This document shows positions 1 through 6,931 of a stretch of 24,379 bases of DNA, one piece after another. The notes under the pieces are model-generated. The model was given only the letters and a program-made list of their open reading frames with translations, made no database searches and was not told where the DNA came from. The DNA comes from a virus. The position numbers were made by a program, and so were the translations under genes. The first letter of the stretch is position 1. Each line of letters starts with the position of its first letter. The DNA lies in the IMG/VR virus record IMGVR_UViG_3300030116_000462, positions 1-24,379 of that record, one strand, 5' to 3'.

Positions 1-204
1 ATGATGGGTCAAGTACAAAAGAAGATAGCAATGGGCAGTACTAAGGCTCTAAACAACATTATATCATTGTCTGATGGTGCGAACTCTGAGTATGTAAGGT
101 TGGAAGCTAGCAAGGATATCTTAGATCGTGCTGGATTTAAGGCTCCAGATAAGCACCAACATCTCATAGATGGGAACTTTAGTATCAACATTGACCTAAG
201 TTAG
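1..204 (+). CDS. Terminase small subunit-like protein, C-terminal part
   Basis: The frame is open from the first base to a TAG at 202-204 and gives 67 residues. The window starts on ATG ATG, but no ribosome binding site can be seen, and small terminase subunits are usually longer than 100 residues, so this is probably the C-terminal part of a gene starting outside the window. The segment SEYVRLEASKDILDRAGFK (about residues 29-47) has the 'VRL.A...ILDRAG' pattern I associate with phage terminase small subunit or helix-turn-helix packaging proteins, followed by a short tail ending in DLS. Such proteins recognise the packaging site and hand DNA to the large subunit. The large subunit gene lies about 3 kb downstream, with unknown genes between. 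The family call rests on this one motif and on position, so it is moderate. Confidence 0.5.
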   Translation: MMGQVQKKIAMGSTKALNNIISLSDGANSEYVRLEASKDILDRAGFKAPDKHQHLIDGNFSINIDLS

Positions 205-275
205 TAGGGGGTTTAAAAACCAGTCCGTAATAGTCACAGATAGTCCCCTCCTCACGATATTTCCTCAAAAAGTAC

Positions 276-305
276 TTCACAACCCTAAATACCTCGTGGT
301 ATAAA
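276..305 (+). promoter_or_regulatory. Candidate late-operon promoter
   Basis: TTCACA (276-281) and TATAAA (300-305) each match the sigma-70 -35 and -10 consensus at five of six positions, with an 18-base spacer. This is in the longest gap of the window, directly ahead of the long plus-strand gene run. A start site near 312 would leave about 65 bases of leader before the gene at 377. The same stretch (287-309) also resembles a T7-type phage RNA polymerase promoter: 14 of 23 positions agree with the T7 class III consensus, including AATAC, TATA and GAGA. It also holds an inverted repeat, ATACC (289-293) and GGTAT (298-302). Which polymerase uses it cannot be told from sequence. A weaker pair, TTGACC (191-196) and TAAAAA (214-219) with 17-base spacing, lies upstream. 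Confidence 0.4.
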
Positions 306-321
306 GAGAGAGGAGTAATTG

Positions 322-366
322 ATGCGCTTAAAAAAAATTTTAAGTAGCAAAAGTAAACTAGAGTAG
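322..366 (+). CDS. Possible 14-residue leader peptide
   Basis: A short ORF reads MRLKKILSSKSKLE and stops with TAG at 364-366. It has a good ribosome binding site, AGGAG at 311-315, six bases before the ATG. Its stop codon overlaps the next ribosome binding site (AGGAGA 365-370), so a terminating ribosome would sit on the start region of the 30-residue gene at 377. If transcription starts near 312, its own binding site would lie at the very 5' end of the message and might be weak. It may be a translated leader that couples to the next gene, or a chance ORF. The peptide is basic and has no family I recognise. Confidence 0.3.
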   Translation: MRLKKILSSKSKLE

Positions 367-376
367 GAGAGTAGAT

Positions 377-469
377 ATGCCAATGGGAAAAGGAACATAT
401 GGATCTAAGAGAGGCAGACCGCCTATGAAAAAGACTTCTAAGAAGATGCCAATGAAGAAAAAGAAATGA
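377..469 (+). CDS. 30-residue basic protein with AT-hook motif
   Basis: The ORF encodes 30 residues: an N-terminal MPMGKGTYGS, then KRGRPP (residues 11-16), then a Lys/Met-rich tail ending in four lysines. KRGRPP contains the RGRP core of the AT-hook, a motif that lies in the minor groove of A+T-rich DNA. The start is supported by AGGAGA at 365-370, six bases upstream, and the stop overlaps the next ATG in an ATGA. It is the first full gene after the candidate promoter and lies between the small and large terminase genes. DNA binding is a reasonable inference from the motif and the charge; a role in packaging, condensing the genome or acting on host DNA is open. I recall similar very short basic ORFs in marine podoviruses but cannot name a family. 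Confidence 0.65.
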   Translation: MPMGKGTYGSKRGRPPMKKTSKKMPMKKKK

Positions 470-1167
470 GTTTATTACCTAAAAGAAGAATTAAAAACCC
501 AGCTACTCCAGAAGAAAAGGTTATTACCAGACGTAGCGCACAAGCTATTGGAGGAATAGTTAGCCTTTTAGCTGCTGGTGGAATGCAATTGCCTGGACGG
601 ATGTTCTTTTCTGGTATAGGAGGAAAAGCTATTAAACAAGCGTTTAAGAAAGCTGGTCAATCTGGCTTAAACCTCAAATCTGCTGACACAATAGGTAATA
701 GACTTAGAACAACACAGGGGATTTTGGGTACTAGCCGTACAGGTCAAAATCTAATGAGAGATGTCATTGGAGTAAACGTTCCTCTAAAGAGTGTATGGAA
801 AAACTCGACGAAACAATTACCAACGAAACTTAAAACAAGGCAAATGACAGCACAGAATTATCTTCTTTCAACAGCTGGTATGCCTATATCTCGCTCAAAA
901 AGAATAGCTCCAACATTTGATCAAAGAAAAACAGACAGAATCATTCAAAAAGCCGTTGCACAAGGACCAGCTAAATTCTTTAGTAAAGGTAGGCATCCTA
1001 AAACAGGCGTTACTGCTGGTAAAAGAAAAGCACAAAGGTTTCATCCAATGGATCAAGAAGATATGTTTGGTATGAGTAACAGTACTTCTTTATTTCATAA
1101 CAAAGACTTAATTAGAGAAACTTTGAAAGCTAATAGATTAGCCAGAAAAAAACTTAAAAAGAAATGA
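466..1167 (+). CDS. Basic protein of unknown function (233 aa)
   Basis: I do not recognise this protein. It starts in an ATGA overlap with the preceding AT-hook gene and has no separate strong ribosome binding site, so translation is probably coupled. The N-terminus is basic (residues 1-25) and is followed by a glycine-rich hydrophobic stretch (about 28-52, with GGIVSLLAAGG), too broken by glycine and charge to be a confident membrane helix. The rest is rich in Lys, Arg, Gln and Thr, has no cysteine cluster or known catalytic motif, and ends in a run of lysines. Size, charge and position between the terminase subunits would fit a DNA-associated virion protein or packaging factor, but this is inference only. 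The next gene starts in its stop codon. Confidence 0.75.
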   Translation: MSLLPKRRIKNPATPEEKVITRRSAQAIGGIVSLLAAGGMQLPGRMFFSGIGGKAIKQAFKKAGQSGLNLKSADTIGNRLRTTQGILGTSRTGQNLMRDVIGVNVPLKSVWKNSTKQLPTKLKTRQMTAQNYLLSTAGMPISRSKRIAPTFDQRKTDRIIQKAVAQGPAKFFSKGRHPKTGVTAGKRKAQRFHPMDQEDMFGMSNSTSLFHNKDLIRETLKANRLARKKLKKK

Positions 1168-1340
1168 GTATTGAAAAGAACATTCGTAAAGCCAAAAAAA
1201 TTGTTGCTCTAGAAGCTAAAGAAAAGAGATCCAATCGTAATCGCAGAGTCAAAGACTATATTGAAATGAAGATGCTTAGAGGTCATTCTAGAGAAGCTGC
1301 AACAGAAATGGCTAAAGGACTTATTGACCAACAGGGCTAA
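1164..1340 (+). CDS. Small helical protein of unknown function (58 aa)
   Basis: This 58-residue ORF begins in an ATGA overlap with the 233-residue gene and ends three bases before the 583-residue gene. It reads MSIEKNIRKAKKIVALEAKE at its start, continues with a highly basic segment (KRSNRNRRVK, residues 21-30) and ends with HSREAATEMAKGLIDQQG. The composition suggests two or three helices with no membrane segment. It fills what would otherwise be a 176-base hole in a tightly packed operon, and both ends fit the coupled stop/start pattern of its neighbours. These are my reasons for calling it real. I see no family resemblance that would give a function. Confidence 0.7.
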   Translation: MSIEKNIRKAKKIVALEAKEKRSNRNRRVKDYIEMKMLRGHSREAATEMAKGLIDQQG

Positions 1341-1343
1341 ATC

Positions 1344-3095
1344 ATGGCATTACCACTACTACCTCTATTATTATCTCAAGGAGCTAGATATGGCGCTACA
1401 CAGATTGGTAGAAAGGTATTAGGTCGTACTGGTCGCAAGATAGTCAAACAGACAGGCAATATAGCCTCAAAATACGGCAATAGAGCCGTAACAGGTGCAT
1501 TCTACGTTGATGCAGTAAACGAGGCTTCTAAGGGCAATTATGAGCCTCTCACAGATTTAGCACAATTTGGATTGATGGGTAGGTTAAATCGTGCTGGACC
1601 AATCTTAAAAGTAGATGATTATATATCTGCTGATCGTGGATTATTAAAAGATGTTTTTAGAACTGGCGGAAAAATACGTAATCAAACTTACGTTACTAAA
1701 AAGATTATTAAAGATGAGAAAGGTAGCTCCCCTGTATTTGATGCTGGTAAAAATCCTAATACCAAAAATTTTGCTAGAGAAAATACAGAAGAATTTTATT
1801 ATTCTACTAAAGGAAAAAAAATACCTCTCAGAATAGCTGCTAAAAAGGAGAAACAGTTAGTTAAAACAGGCAAATCAAAGATTGGTGCTAGAGTTAGATT
1901 TGTAGACAAAGAGGGCAATATTGCTACTTATTTACCAGCAGACTTAGTAAGAAAAGGATCGCACAAAAAAGATTCTGGTCCTGGAGCTTCTAAAATTAAA
2001 GGTTATGAATTGATTGATGGTCAAATAAAAACACCAACAGAACGAGCAAGACCTGTATATACTGACTTTAAAATGAATCGTGCTGAATCTACAAGAAGAA
2101 AAAAAGAAGAATTAACAGAGGGTTACAAAAAGTTAGAAGCAAAAAATTTTGAAACTCGATTAGATAAAGTAGATAGAACACAAGCTCACTTAGATTATGA
2201 AACTAAACAAATAAGAAATTTATTTGCTGAGAGAGTAAAACAAGTAGCGGCTAAAGGCGATAAAGTAAATAGATTATTTTATTCTAGCAAAGACCCAGGA
2301 TCAATTAAGGCGGCTAAAATATACTTAGAAGAAGCTGAAAAAATTGGTTTATATGTTAGACCTATGGTAAAACCATCAAAAGGCGCTGTAGATAAAGTAA
2401 AAATACAAGATGTTGTCAAAGATCAACAATATGGTTCAGCAGCAATGCAAAATACTAAGATTGATACCAAAACTGGAAAAATTACAATGGCTGAATCAAT
2501 AAAACAAACTGATATAGCAGACAGGACAGGTAAAAAACAAATGTTATATACCTTTATGTACGCTAAAAGAGGAGATACTAGTACAGGTAAAGCTTTTGTT
2601 TTGAAAACAGCTACAGGGGATAGACCTCGTGGAATCTTTAAAGAAACTGCATCTGTACAAAGAAATATTGATCAAATGCAAGAATTGAAAGAAAGAGCAG
2701 CTCGTAACATGGCTAGAGCCAATAGAGGTTATAAAGTAGCTCGTAAACCAGAAGTAGTAGAGAAAAAAATATATGCAGCACCACGTAGAGATGACACCAA
2801 TCTAAGAAAGATAGGTCAACCAAAAGTTAGAAAGTTTGGCAAAATGGATCACTATAGTGTTATTTTTGTAGATGGTAAACCTCAACTTGTTAATCCAGCA
2901 ACTATAAAAGGTCGCAGCCAAGGAGCAAGGAGTAAATATGGTAAAATGCCTTTAGCAGAACAAATAGAACAAAAAAATTTATTAAGAGATACTAAAATAC
3001 AAATTAAACCAGGAACTTTATTTGGTGGAGGCACAAAAGATCCATCAAGACAATTAGATTTATTTAAAGACAAACCTAAAAAACCTAAGAAATAA
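1344..3095 (+). CDS. Large basic protein of unknown function (583 aa)
   Basis: The second-largest gene upstream of the portal encodes a protein I do not recognise. It opens with a short hydrophobic segment, MALPLLPLLLSQGARYG, then a basic helical region (about residues 18-50) that includes GRKVLGRTGRKIVKQTG. The bulk is rich in lysine and arginine, with a likely coiled-coil helix near residues 245-300 (rich in Lys, Glu and Arg). The C-terminus has RQLDLFKD followed by KPKKPKK. No ATPase, nuclease, protease or glycosidase motif could be found by eye. Expression is probably coupled: the ATG lies three bases after the preceding stop and the next gene starts in TAATG at its end. Its charge and its place between the terminase genes would fit a virion or DNA-bound protein, perhaps an extra ejected protein, but this is unproven. 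Confidence 0.75.
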   Translation: MALPLLPLLLSQGARYGATQIGRKVLGRTGRKIVKQTGNIASKYGNRAVTGAFYVDAVNEASKGNYEPLTDLAQFGLMGRLNRAGPILKVDDYISADRGLLKDVFRTGGKIRNQTYVTKKIIKDEKGSSPVFDAGKNPNTKNFARENTEEFYYSTKGKKIPLRIAAKKEKQLVKTGKSKIGARVRFVDKEGNIATYLPADLVRKGSHKKDSGPGASKIKGYELIDGQIKTPTERARPVYTDFKMNRAESTRRKKEELTEGYKKLEAKNFETRLDKVDRTQAHLDYETKQIRNLFAERVKQVAAKGDKVNRLFYSSKDPGSIKAAKIYLEEAEKIGLYVRPMVKPSKGAVDKVKIQDVVKDQQYGSAAMQNTKIDTKTGKITMAESIKQTDIADRTGKKQMLYTFMYAKRGDTSTGKAFVLKTATGDRPRGIFKETASVQRNIDQMQELKERAARNMARANRGYKVARKPEVVEKKIYAAPRRDDTNLRKIGQPKVRKFGKMDHYSVIFVDGKPQLVNPATIKGRSQGARSKYGKMPLAEQIEQKNLLRDTKIQIKPGTLFGGGTKDPSRQLDLFKDKPKKPKK

Positions 3096-3301
3096 TGGCT
3101 CATTCTATAGAAAAACTTAGAAAGTATAACAAACCAGCTATGAAAAAACTTATAATGGCTGTCAAAATGAGTCATATGAAAGACTTACCAAAAGAAGCAA
3201 TTACTGATAGAGAGGCTGAAAGAGTATTAGAATCTTTAAATCCTTTGACTTTAGAGAAGCTTTACAAACTAGCAGTAGAACATGACATCGTTAACTTATA
3301 A
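3095..3301 (+). CDS. Small protein of unknown function upstream of terminase (68 aa)
   Basis: The ATG overlaps the preceding TAA by one base (TAATG) and the end overlaps the large terminase start by 20 bases, so the gene is tightly coupled on both sides. The 68 residues look all-helical: a basic first half (MAHSIEKLRKYNKPAMKKL, then a Met-rich stretch) and an acidic second half with DREAERVLESLNPLTLEKLY. There is no membrane helix, cysteine motif or recognised domain. A small helical protein directly ahead of TerL could be an accessory to packaging, but position is the only evidence for that. Confidence 0.7.
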   Translation: MAHSIEKLRKYNKPAMKKLIMAVKMSHMKDLPKEAITDREAERVLESLNPLTLEKLYKLAVEHDIVNL

Positions 3302-4787
3302 GCCAGACGGCGAAATATTAAAACAATTCATGAAAGATGAATCTTTCTTTAGAGGATTAAGAGGACCAGTAGGTAGTGGCAAATCAGTAAGCTGTTGTAT
3401 TGAAGTAATGCGCAGAGCATTAGAACAAAAAAAAGGTCCAGATGGTAAACGAAAATCTAGATGGGCTGTTATTCGTAATACTAACCCACAGCTTAAAACT
3501 ACTACTATTAAGACTTGGCTAGACTGGTTTGAAGAAGAACATTGGGGAAACTTTGCTTGGTCTGTGCCTTATACTCACATGATTAAAAAAGGAGATATTG
3601 AGCTTGAAGTTATCTTTTTAGCCTTAGATAGACCAGATGATGTAAAAAAACTATTGTCATTAGAATTGACAGGAGTGTGGATCAATGAAGCGAGAGAGAT
3701 ACCGAAGTCAATTGTGGATGCTTGTACTATGCGGGTTGGACGTTATCCTAGTATGCGCGATGGTGGTCCTAGCTGGTATGGTGTTATAGCTGATACAAAC
3801 CCTCCAGATACAGATCATTGGTGGTCAATACTGTCTGGAGAAGCATTAATACCTGATTATATTACTAAACAAGAAGCTAAAATGTTAGTTAAGCCAGATA
3901 CATGGAGATTTTTTAACCAACCTCCAGCAATGTTAGAAATTATGGATAAAGAGGGAAAGCTTGATTCATATGGAGATAACAAAGATAAAGAAAATGGTAA
4001 AAACTTAACCAAAAATTATTATGAAAGTATTATACGAGGCAAGACTAAATCATGGATAGATGTTTATGTATTAAATAAACTAGGACAAATTGAAGATGGT
4101 AAACCGGTTTATGAAATGTTTAGGAGAGATATTCATGTTGCTAAATCAGATGTAGCTATTATGAAAGAAACTCCTATCTATGTAGGAATTGACTTTGGAT
4201 TAACACCAGCTTGTGTATTTGGACAGAGAGTTAGAGGCAGATGGCTTATTATTGATGAATTAGTAGCTGAAGATATGGGTATATTACGCTTTAGTGACCT
4301 TATTAAACAAAAAATGGCAGAATATTTACCTAGAAATTTTGTTATATTTGGCGATCCAGCTGGCGATCATAGAGCGCAAACAGATGAATCTACACCATTT
4401 CAAATACTTAGAGGTCGTGGAATTAATGCCAGACCAACACATTCTAACGATGTTACATTGCGATTAGAGAGTGTTAATGCTACATTGCAGAGAATGATAG
4501 ATGGAGAATCTGGAATATTGATAGATCCTAAATGTATAAATCTAATTAAAGGATTTGATGGTGGATATCATTATCGTAGACTTCAAGTATCAGGGGAAAG
4601 ATATGATGAAAAACCTAACAAAAATAGGTTTTCCCATATACATGATGCTTTGCAGTATATGTTATTGGGTGCTGGGGAGGGTAGATCATTGACCATTGGT
4701 CAAAAAACTGCTACACCTAGAGTAGCAAAAAGAGATTTTAACGTTTTTGATATGAAATCTAAAAGCGTTTATGAAAGGAGAAGATAA
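3282..4787 (+). CDS. terL: Terminase large subunit (TerL)
   Basis: This is the DNA-packaging motor: an ATPase that pumps DNA into the prohead through the portal and a nuclease that cuts the concatemer. The N-terminal ATPase has Walker A GPVGSGKS (residues 28-35), the adenine-side segment RNTNPQLKTTT (65-75), Walker B hydrophobics ending in NEA (LTGVWINEA, 129-137; catalytic Glu136) and a coupling motif ADTNPP (170-175). The C-terminal RNase H-like nuclease has acidic residues in GIDFG (Asp304), FGDPAGD (Asp358) and HIHDALQY (Asp455). At 501 residues it is full length. The start at 3282 is the first in-frame Met and leaves a normal lead before Walker A; the next Met (residue 17) would be tight. 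It is preceded by unknown genes and followed by the portal block, unlike T7, where the terminase genes follow the tail fibre. Confidence 0.95.
   Translation: MTSLTYKPDGEILKQFMKDESFFRGLRGPVGSGKSVSCCIEVMRRALEQKKGPDGKRKSRWAVIRNTNPQLKTTTIKTWLDWFEEEHWGNFAWSVPYTHMIKKGDIELEVIFLALDRPDDVKKLLSLELTGVWINEAREIPKSIVDACTMRVGRYPSMRDGGPSWYGVIADTNPPDTDHWWSILSGEALIPDYITKQEAKMLVKPDTWRFFNQPPAMLEIMDKEGKLDSYGDNKDKENGKNLTKNYYESIIRGKTKSWIDVYVLNKLGQIEDGKPVYEMFRRDIHVAKSDVAIMKETPIYVGIDFGLTPACVFGQRVRGRWLIIDELVAEDMGILRFSDLIKQKMAEYLPRNFVIFGDPAGDHRAQTDESTPFQILRGRGINARPTHSNDVTLRLESVNATLQRMIDGESGILIDPKCINLIKGFDGGYHYRRLQVSGERYDEKPNKNRFSHIHDALQYMLLGAGEGRSLTIGQKTATPRVAKRDFNVFDMKSKSVYERRR
4775..4780 (+). promoter_or_regulatory. 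Ribosome binding site that fixes the start at 4789
   Basis: AAGGAG lies eight bases before ATG 4789. An in-frame ATG at 4771 lies inside the terminase gene just ahead of this site and has no comparable site upstream, so 4789 is the more likely start of the proline-rich gene. Confidence 0.65.
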
Positions 4788-4788
4788 C

Positions 4789-5055
4789 ATGTGTAGTTTC
4801 GGAGGAGGACCAAAGGCACCACCGCCACCACCACCACCAGATCCTCGTATTGAAGAGCAAGCAAAAGAGAAGCGAAGAAGAGAAAGATTACAGCTTCAAA
4901 GAGAAACTGCTGCTCTAAAACAAGAACAATACGAACAAAGAGTTGCTGCTACATACGGTACTCGTGGCAGACGTTCTTTATTGTCTGGTAGTAGAGGAGG
5001 TAGAGGCTTTGCACTTGAACCATCATTAATGAGTAAGAAAACACTAGGTGCATAA
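4789..5055 (+). CDS. Proline-rich small protein between terminase and portal (88 aa)
   Basis: Starting at 4789, the protein begins MCSFGGGPKA, continues with seven consecutive prolines and then DPRIEEQ. It goes on as a charged helix (about residues 22-58, rich in Arg, Glu and Gln) and ends in a Gly/Arg/Ser-rich segment with RGRRSLLSGSRGGRGF. Small proteins with this layout (Cys/Gly start, polyproline, helix, Gly/Arg-rich end) occur beside portal genes in podoviruses as far as I recall, but no function is known to me. The start is one base after the terminase stop, and the portal ATG overlaps its stop (TAATG). The polyproline run predicts ribosome pausing and dependence on elongation factor P. 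A minor virion or head-tail joining role is a guess from location. Confidence 0.7.
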   Translation: MCSFGGGPKAPPPPPPPDPRIEEQAKEKRRRERLQLQRETAALKQEQYEQRVAATYGTRGRRSLLSGSRGGRGFALEPSLMSKKTLGA

Positions 5056-6635
5056 TGCCAGTAGAAAGTATTTACGAACCACAAATTAACTACATGGACT
5101 CTCCTGTTAAGCAATTGCTTAAGAGATATGAACACGCTAAGTCTGTAAAAGATCAATGGAATGGTACATTTGAAGAATGTTATGAATATGCTTTACCACA
5201 AAGAGAGAGTTTTTACACAGAAACTCCAGGAAGAAAACGTACAGATCGTATATTTGATGAAACAGCAGTAGTAGGCGTGCAAGAGTTTGCCTCAAGATTA
5301 CAGTCTGGAATTGTACCAAACTATGCTAGATGGGCTGATTTTGTAGCTGGTAGTGAAATACCAAAAGAAACTGAAAAAGAAGTTAATCTAATGTTAGATG
5401 AAGTAACAGATTATGTATTTGAAATACTTCAAAACTCAAACTTTTCACAAGAAGTACACGAATCTTTCTTAGATTGTGCATTAGGTACAGGTGTTTTGCT
5501 TGTTGAAGAGGGAGATGCAATGAATCCAGTTAATTTTAAAGCTGTACCACTTCCTCATATTTGCATGACATCTGGGCATGATGACAAAATAGATCACATT
5601 TTTAGAAGAAGAATGATTAAAATGTCTGAAATGCCAGTAGCTTATCCAAAAGGTACTTTTGATGAAAAAATTATGACTGAAATGGGTAAAAATCCTGATA
5701 AAGAATGCGAAGTTATTGAAGTAGTTTATAGAAATTATTACAACACAAAAGAAGAAGAATATAGATTTTGTGCTATTACAAAAGAATTTGAAAGGAAAAT
5801 ATACGAAGAAACATTTAAAGGAATTGGCTCAAATCCTTATATTATTTATAGATGGAGTAAATGTGCTGGGGAAACTTATGGTCGTGGACCATTACAATTA
5901 GCTTTACCAGCAATTAAAACTGCAAACTTAGTAGTAGAATTAATATTAGAAAATGCTCAAATGTCTATATCAGGTATGTATCAGGTAGAAGATGATGGAG
6001 TTATCAATGTAGATAATATACAACTAATACCTGGAACTATTATACCAAAAGCTGCTGGATCACAAGGACTTACTCCAGTAGCTCCATCTGGCAATTTTAA
6101 TATATCTGATTTAGTACTCAATGATATGAGAACTAATATCAAAAAAGCCTTATATAATGATATGTTAGGCAATCCAAATGAAAAAACTCCTATGTCTGCT
6201 ACTGAAGTAGCTGAAAGACAAGCAGATTTATCAAGGCAAATTGGTGCTGCTTTTGGCAGATTACAGTCAGAAATGGTAGCGCCTGTATTACAAAGAGTAG
6301 TATATATACTTAAAAAACAAGGAAGAATTAAAATACCCACAATAAATGGTAGAGAAATTAAAATACAATCTTCTAGCCCATTAGCACAAGCACAACATCA
6401 ACAAGATGTGGCTACAATTGACAGATTTTTAGCTATGATACAAGGCAGAGTAGGTCCAGAACTTACTAATATTCTAATAAAACAGGATGAGGTTGCTAAA
6501 TATGTAGCTAAAAAATTAGGTATTCCAGAAGAACTCATTCGTTCTCAGGAAGAAATGCAAGCTGCTGCACAACAAATGCAACAGATGATGCAACAACAAC
6601 AAATGCAACAAGAGGAGGAAGCGCCTCCTCAATAG
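5055..6635 (+). CDS. Portal protein (head-tail connector, T7 gp8-like)
   Basis: This is the dodecameric ring at the special head vertex. It nucleates prohead assembly, docks the terminase motor and then carries the tail. The 526 residues match the T7-type head-to-tail connector family in length (T7 gp8 is about 536) and in signature: an N-terminal helical segment with WNGTFEECYEYALPQR (residues 35-50), RTDRIFDETAVVGVQEFASR (62-81), GTGVLLVEEG near 144-153 and a core helix region with GNPNEKTPMSATEVAERQ near residues 375-392. The last 28 residues are a Gln/Met-rich tail (QQMQQMMQQQQMQQEEE), typical of these portals. The ATG overlaps the preceding stop by one base. The end of the gene contains a perfect hairpin (6612-6630) just before the next ribosome binding site. 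Confidence 0.95.
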   Translation: MPVESIYEPQINYMDSPVKQLLKRYEHAKSVKDQWNGTFEECYEYALPQRESFYTETPGRKRTDRIFDETAVVGVQEFASRLQSGIVPNYARWADFVAGSEIPKETEKEVNLMLDEVTDYVFEILQNSNFSQEVHESFLDCALGTGVLLVEEGDAMNPVNFKAVPLPHICMTSGHDDKIDHIFRRRMIKMSEMPVAYPKGTFDEKIMTEMGKNPDKECEVIEVVYRNYYNTKEEEYRFCAITKEFERKIYEETFKGIGSNPYIIYRWSKCAGETYGRGPLQLALPAIKTANLVVELILENAQMSISGMYQVEDDGVINVDNIQLIPGTIIPKAAGSQGLTPVAPSGNFNISDLVLNDMRTNIKKALYNDMLGNPNEKTPMSATEVAERQADLSRQIGAAFGRLQSEMVAPVLQRVVYILKKQGRIKIPTINGREIKIQSSSPLAQAQHQQDVATIDRFLAMIQGRVGPELTNILIKQDEVAKYVAKKLGIPEELIRSQEEMQAAAQQMQQMMQQQQMQQEEEAPPQ

Positions 6636-6638
6636 GAG
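6612..6638 (+). promoter_or_regulatory. Hairpin next to the ribosome binding site of the gene at 6644
   Basis: GAGGAGG (6612-6618) and CCTCCTC (6624-6630) form a perfect 7-bp stem with a 5-base loop, inside the last codons of the portal gene. The next ribosome binding site, AGGAG at 6634-6638, starts three bases later and could pair with the same CCTCCT arm, so two exclusive structures are possible: the portal-end hairpin (site free) or CCTCC paired with the site (site hidden). There is no following U tract, so it is not an intrinsic terminator. Confidence 0.4.
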
Positions 6639-6643
6639 TTAAT

Positions 6644-6931
6644 ATGGCAGAGAAAAAGCCCGATATGCTGATTGGTTTAGATGGTATGAAGCGACAACCA
6701 AAAGATGAGGAGAACTTAAATACTTTGTTTTACAAAATGTTTAATACACCAGGCGGTTCCGAAATCTTAAAACACCTCAAATCATTAACACTTGAAGCAG
6801 TAGCTGGACCAGAAATATCTGATTCACAATTAAGGCATTTAGAGGGTCAACGCTATTTAGTTGGATTGATCCAAAGAAGAGTTAACAAAGGCGTAAGTCA
6901 AAATATGATACAGGAGAAAAAAGATGGCTGA
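6644..6931 (+). CDS. Bbp19-like small structural protein (95 aa)
   Basis: The start is backed by AGGAG at 6634-6638, five bases upstream. The 95 residues include FYKMFNTPGGSEILKHLKSL (about 29-48) and RHLEGQRYLVGLIQRRV (about 64-80). The pattern of a 'F..P.G..iL..L' helix followed by 'EGQR.lv..I' resembles the phage family named for Bordetella phage Bbp19, which sits beside portal genes in many podoviruses. Its exact role is unknown; a minor head or assembly protein is the usual assumption. It ends 8 bases inside the scaffold gene, so translation is probably coupled. I am fairly sure it is a real gene and less sure of the family. Confidence 0.65.
   Translation: MAEKKPDMLIGLDGMKRQPKDEENLNTLFYKMFNTPGGSEILKHLKSLTLEAVAGPEISDSQLRHLEGQRYLVGLIQRRVNKGVSQNMIQEKKDG

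Noticed and set aside
206-249. AGGGG (206-210) and CCCCT (245-249) as a terminator after the small terminase gene
   Set aside because: The loop would be about 28 bases or more, the extension needs G-U pairs, and no U tract follows.
2882-3175. A minus-strand ORF of 97 codons across the end of the 583-residue gene
   Set aside because: It is antisense to two coupled genes, is low-complexity Phe/Leu/Ser-rich, and no other minus-strand gene occurs in the window.
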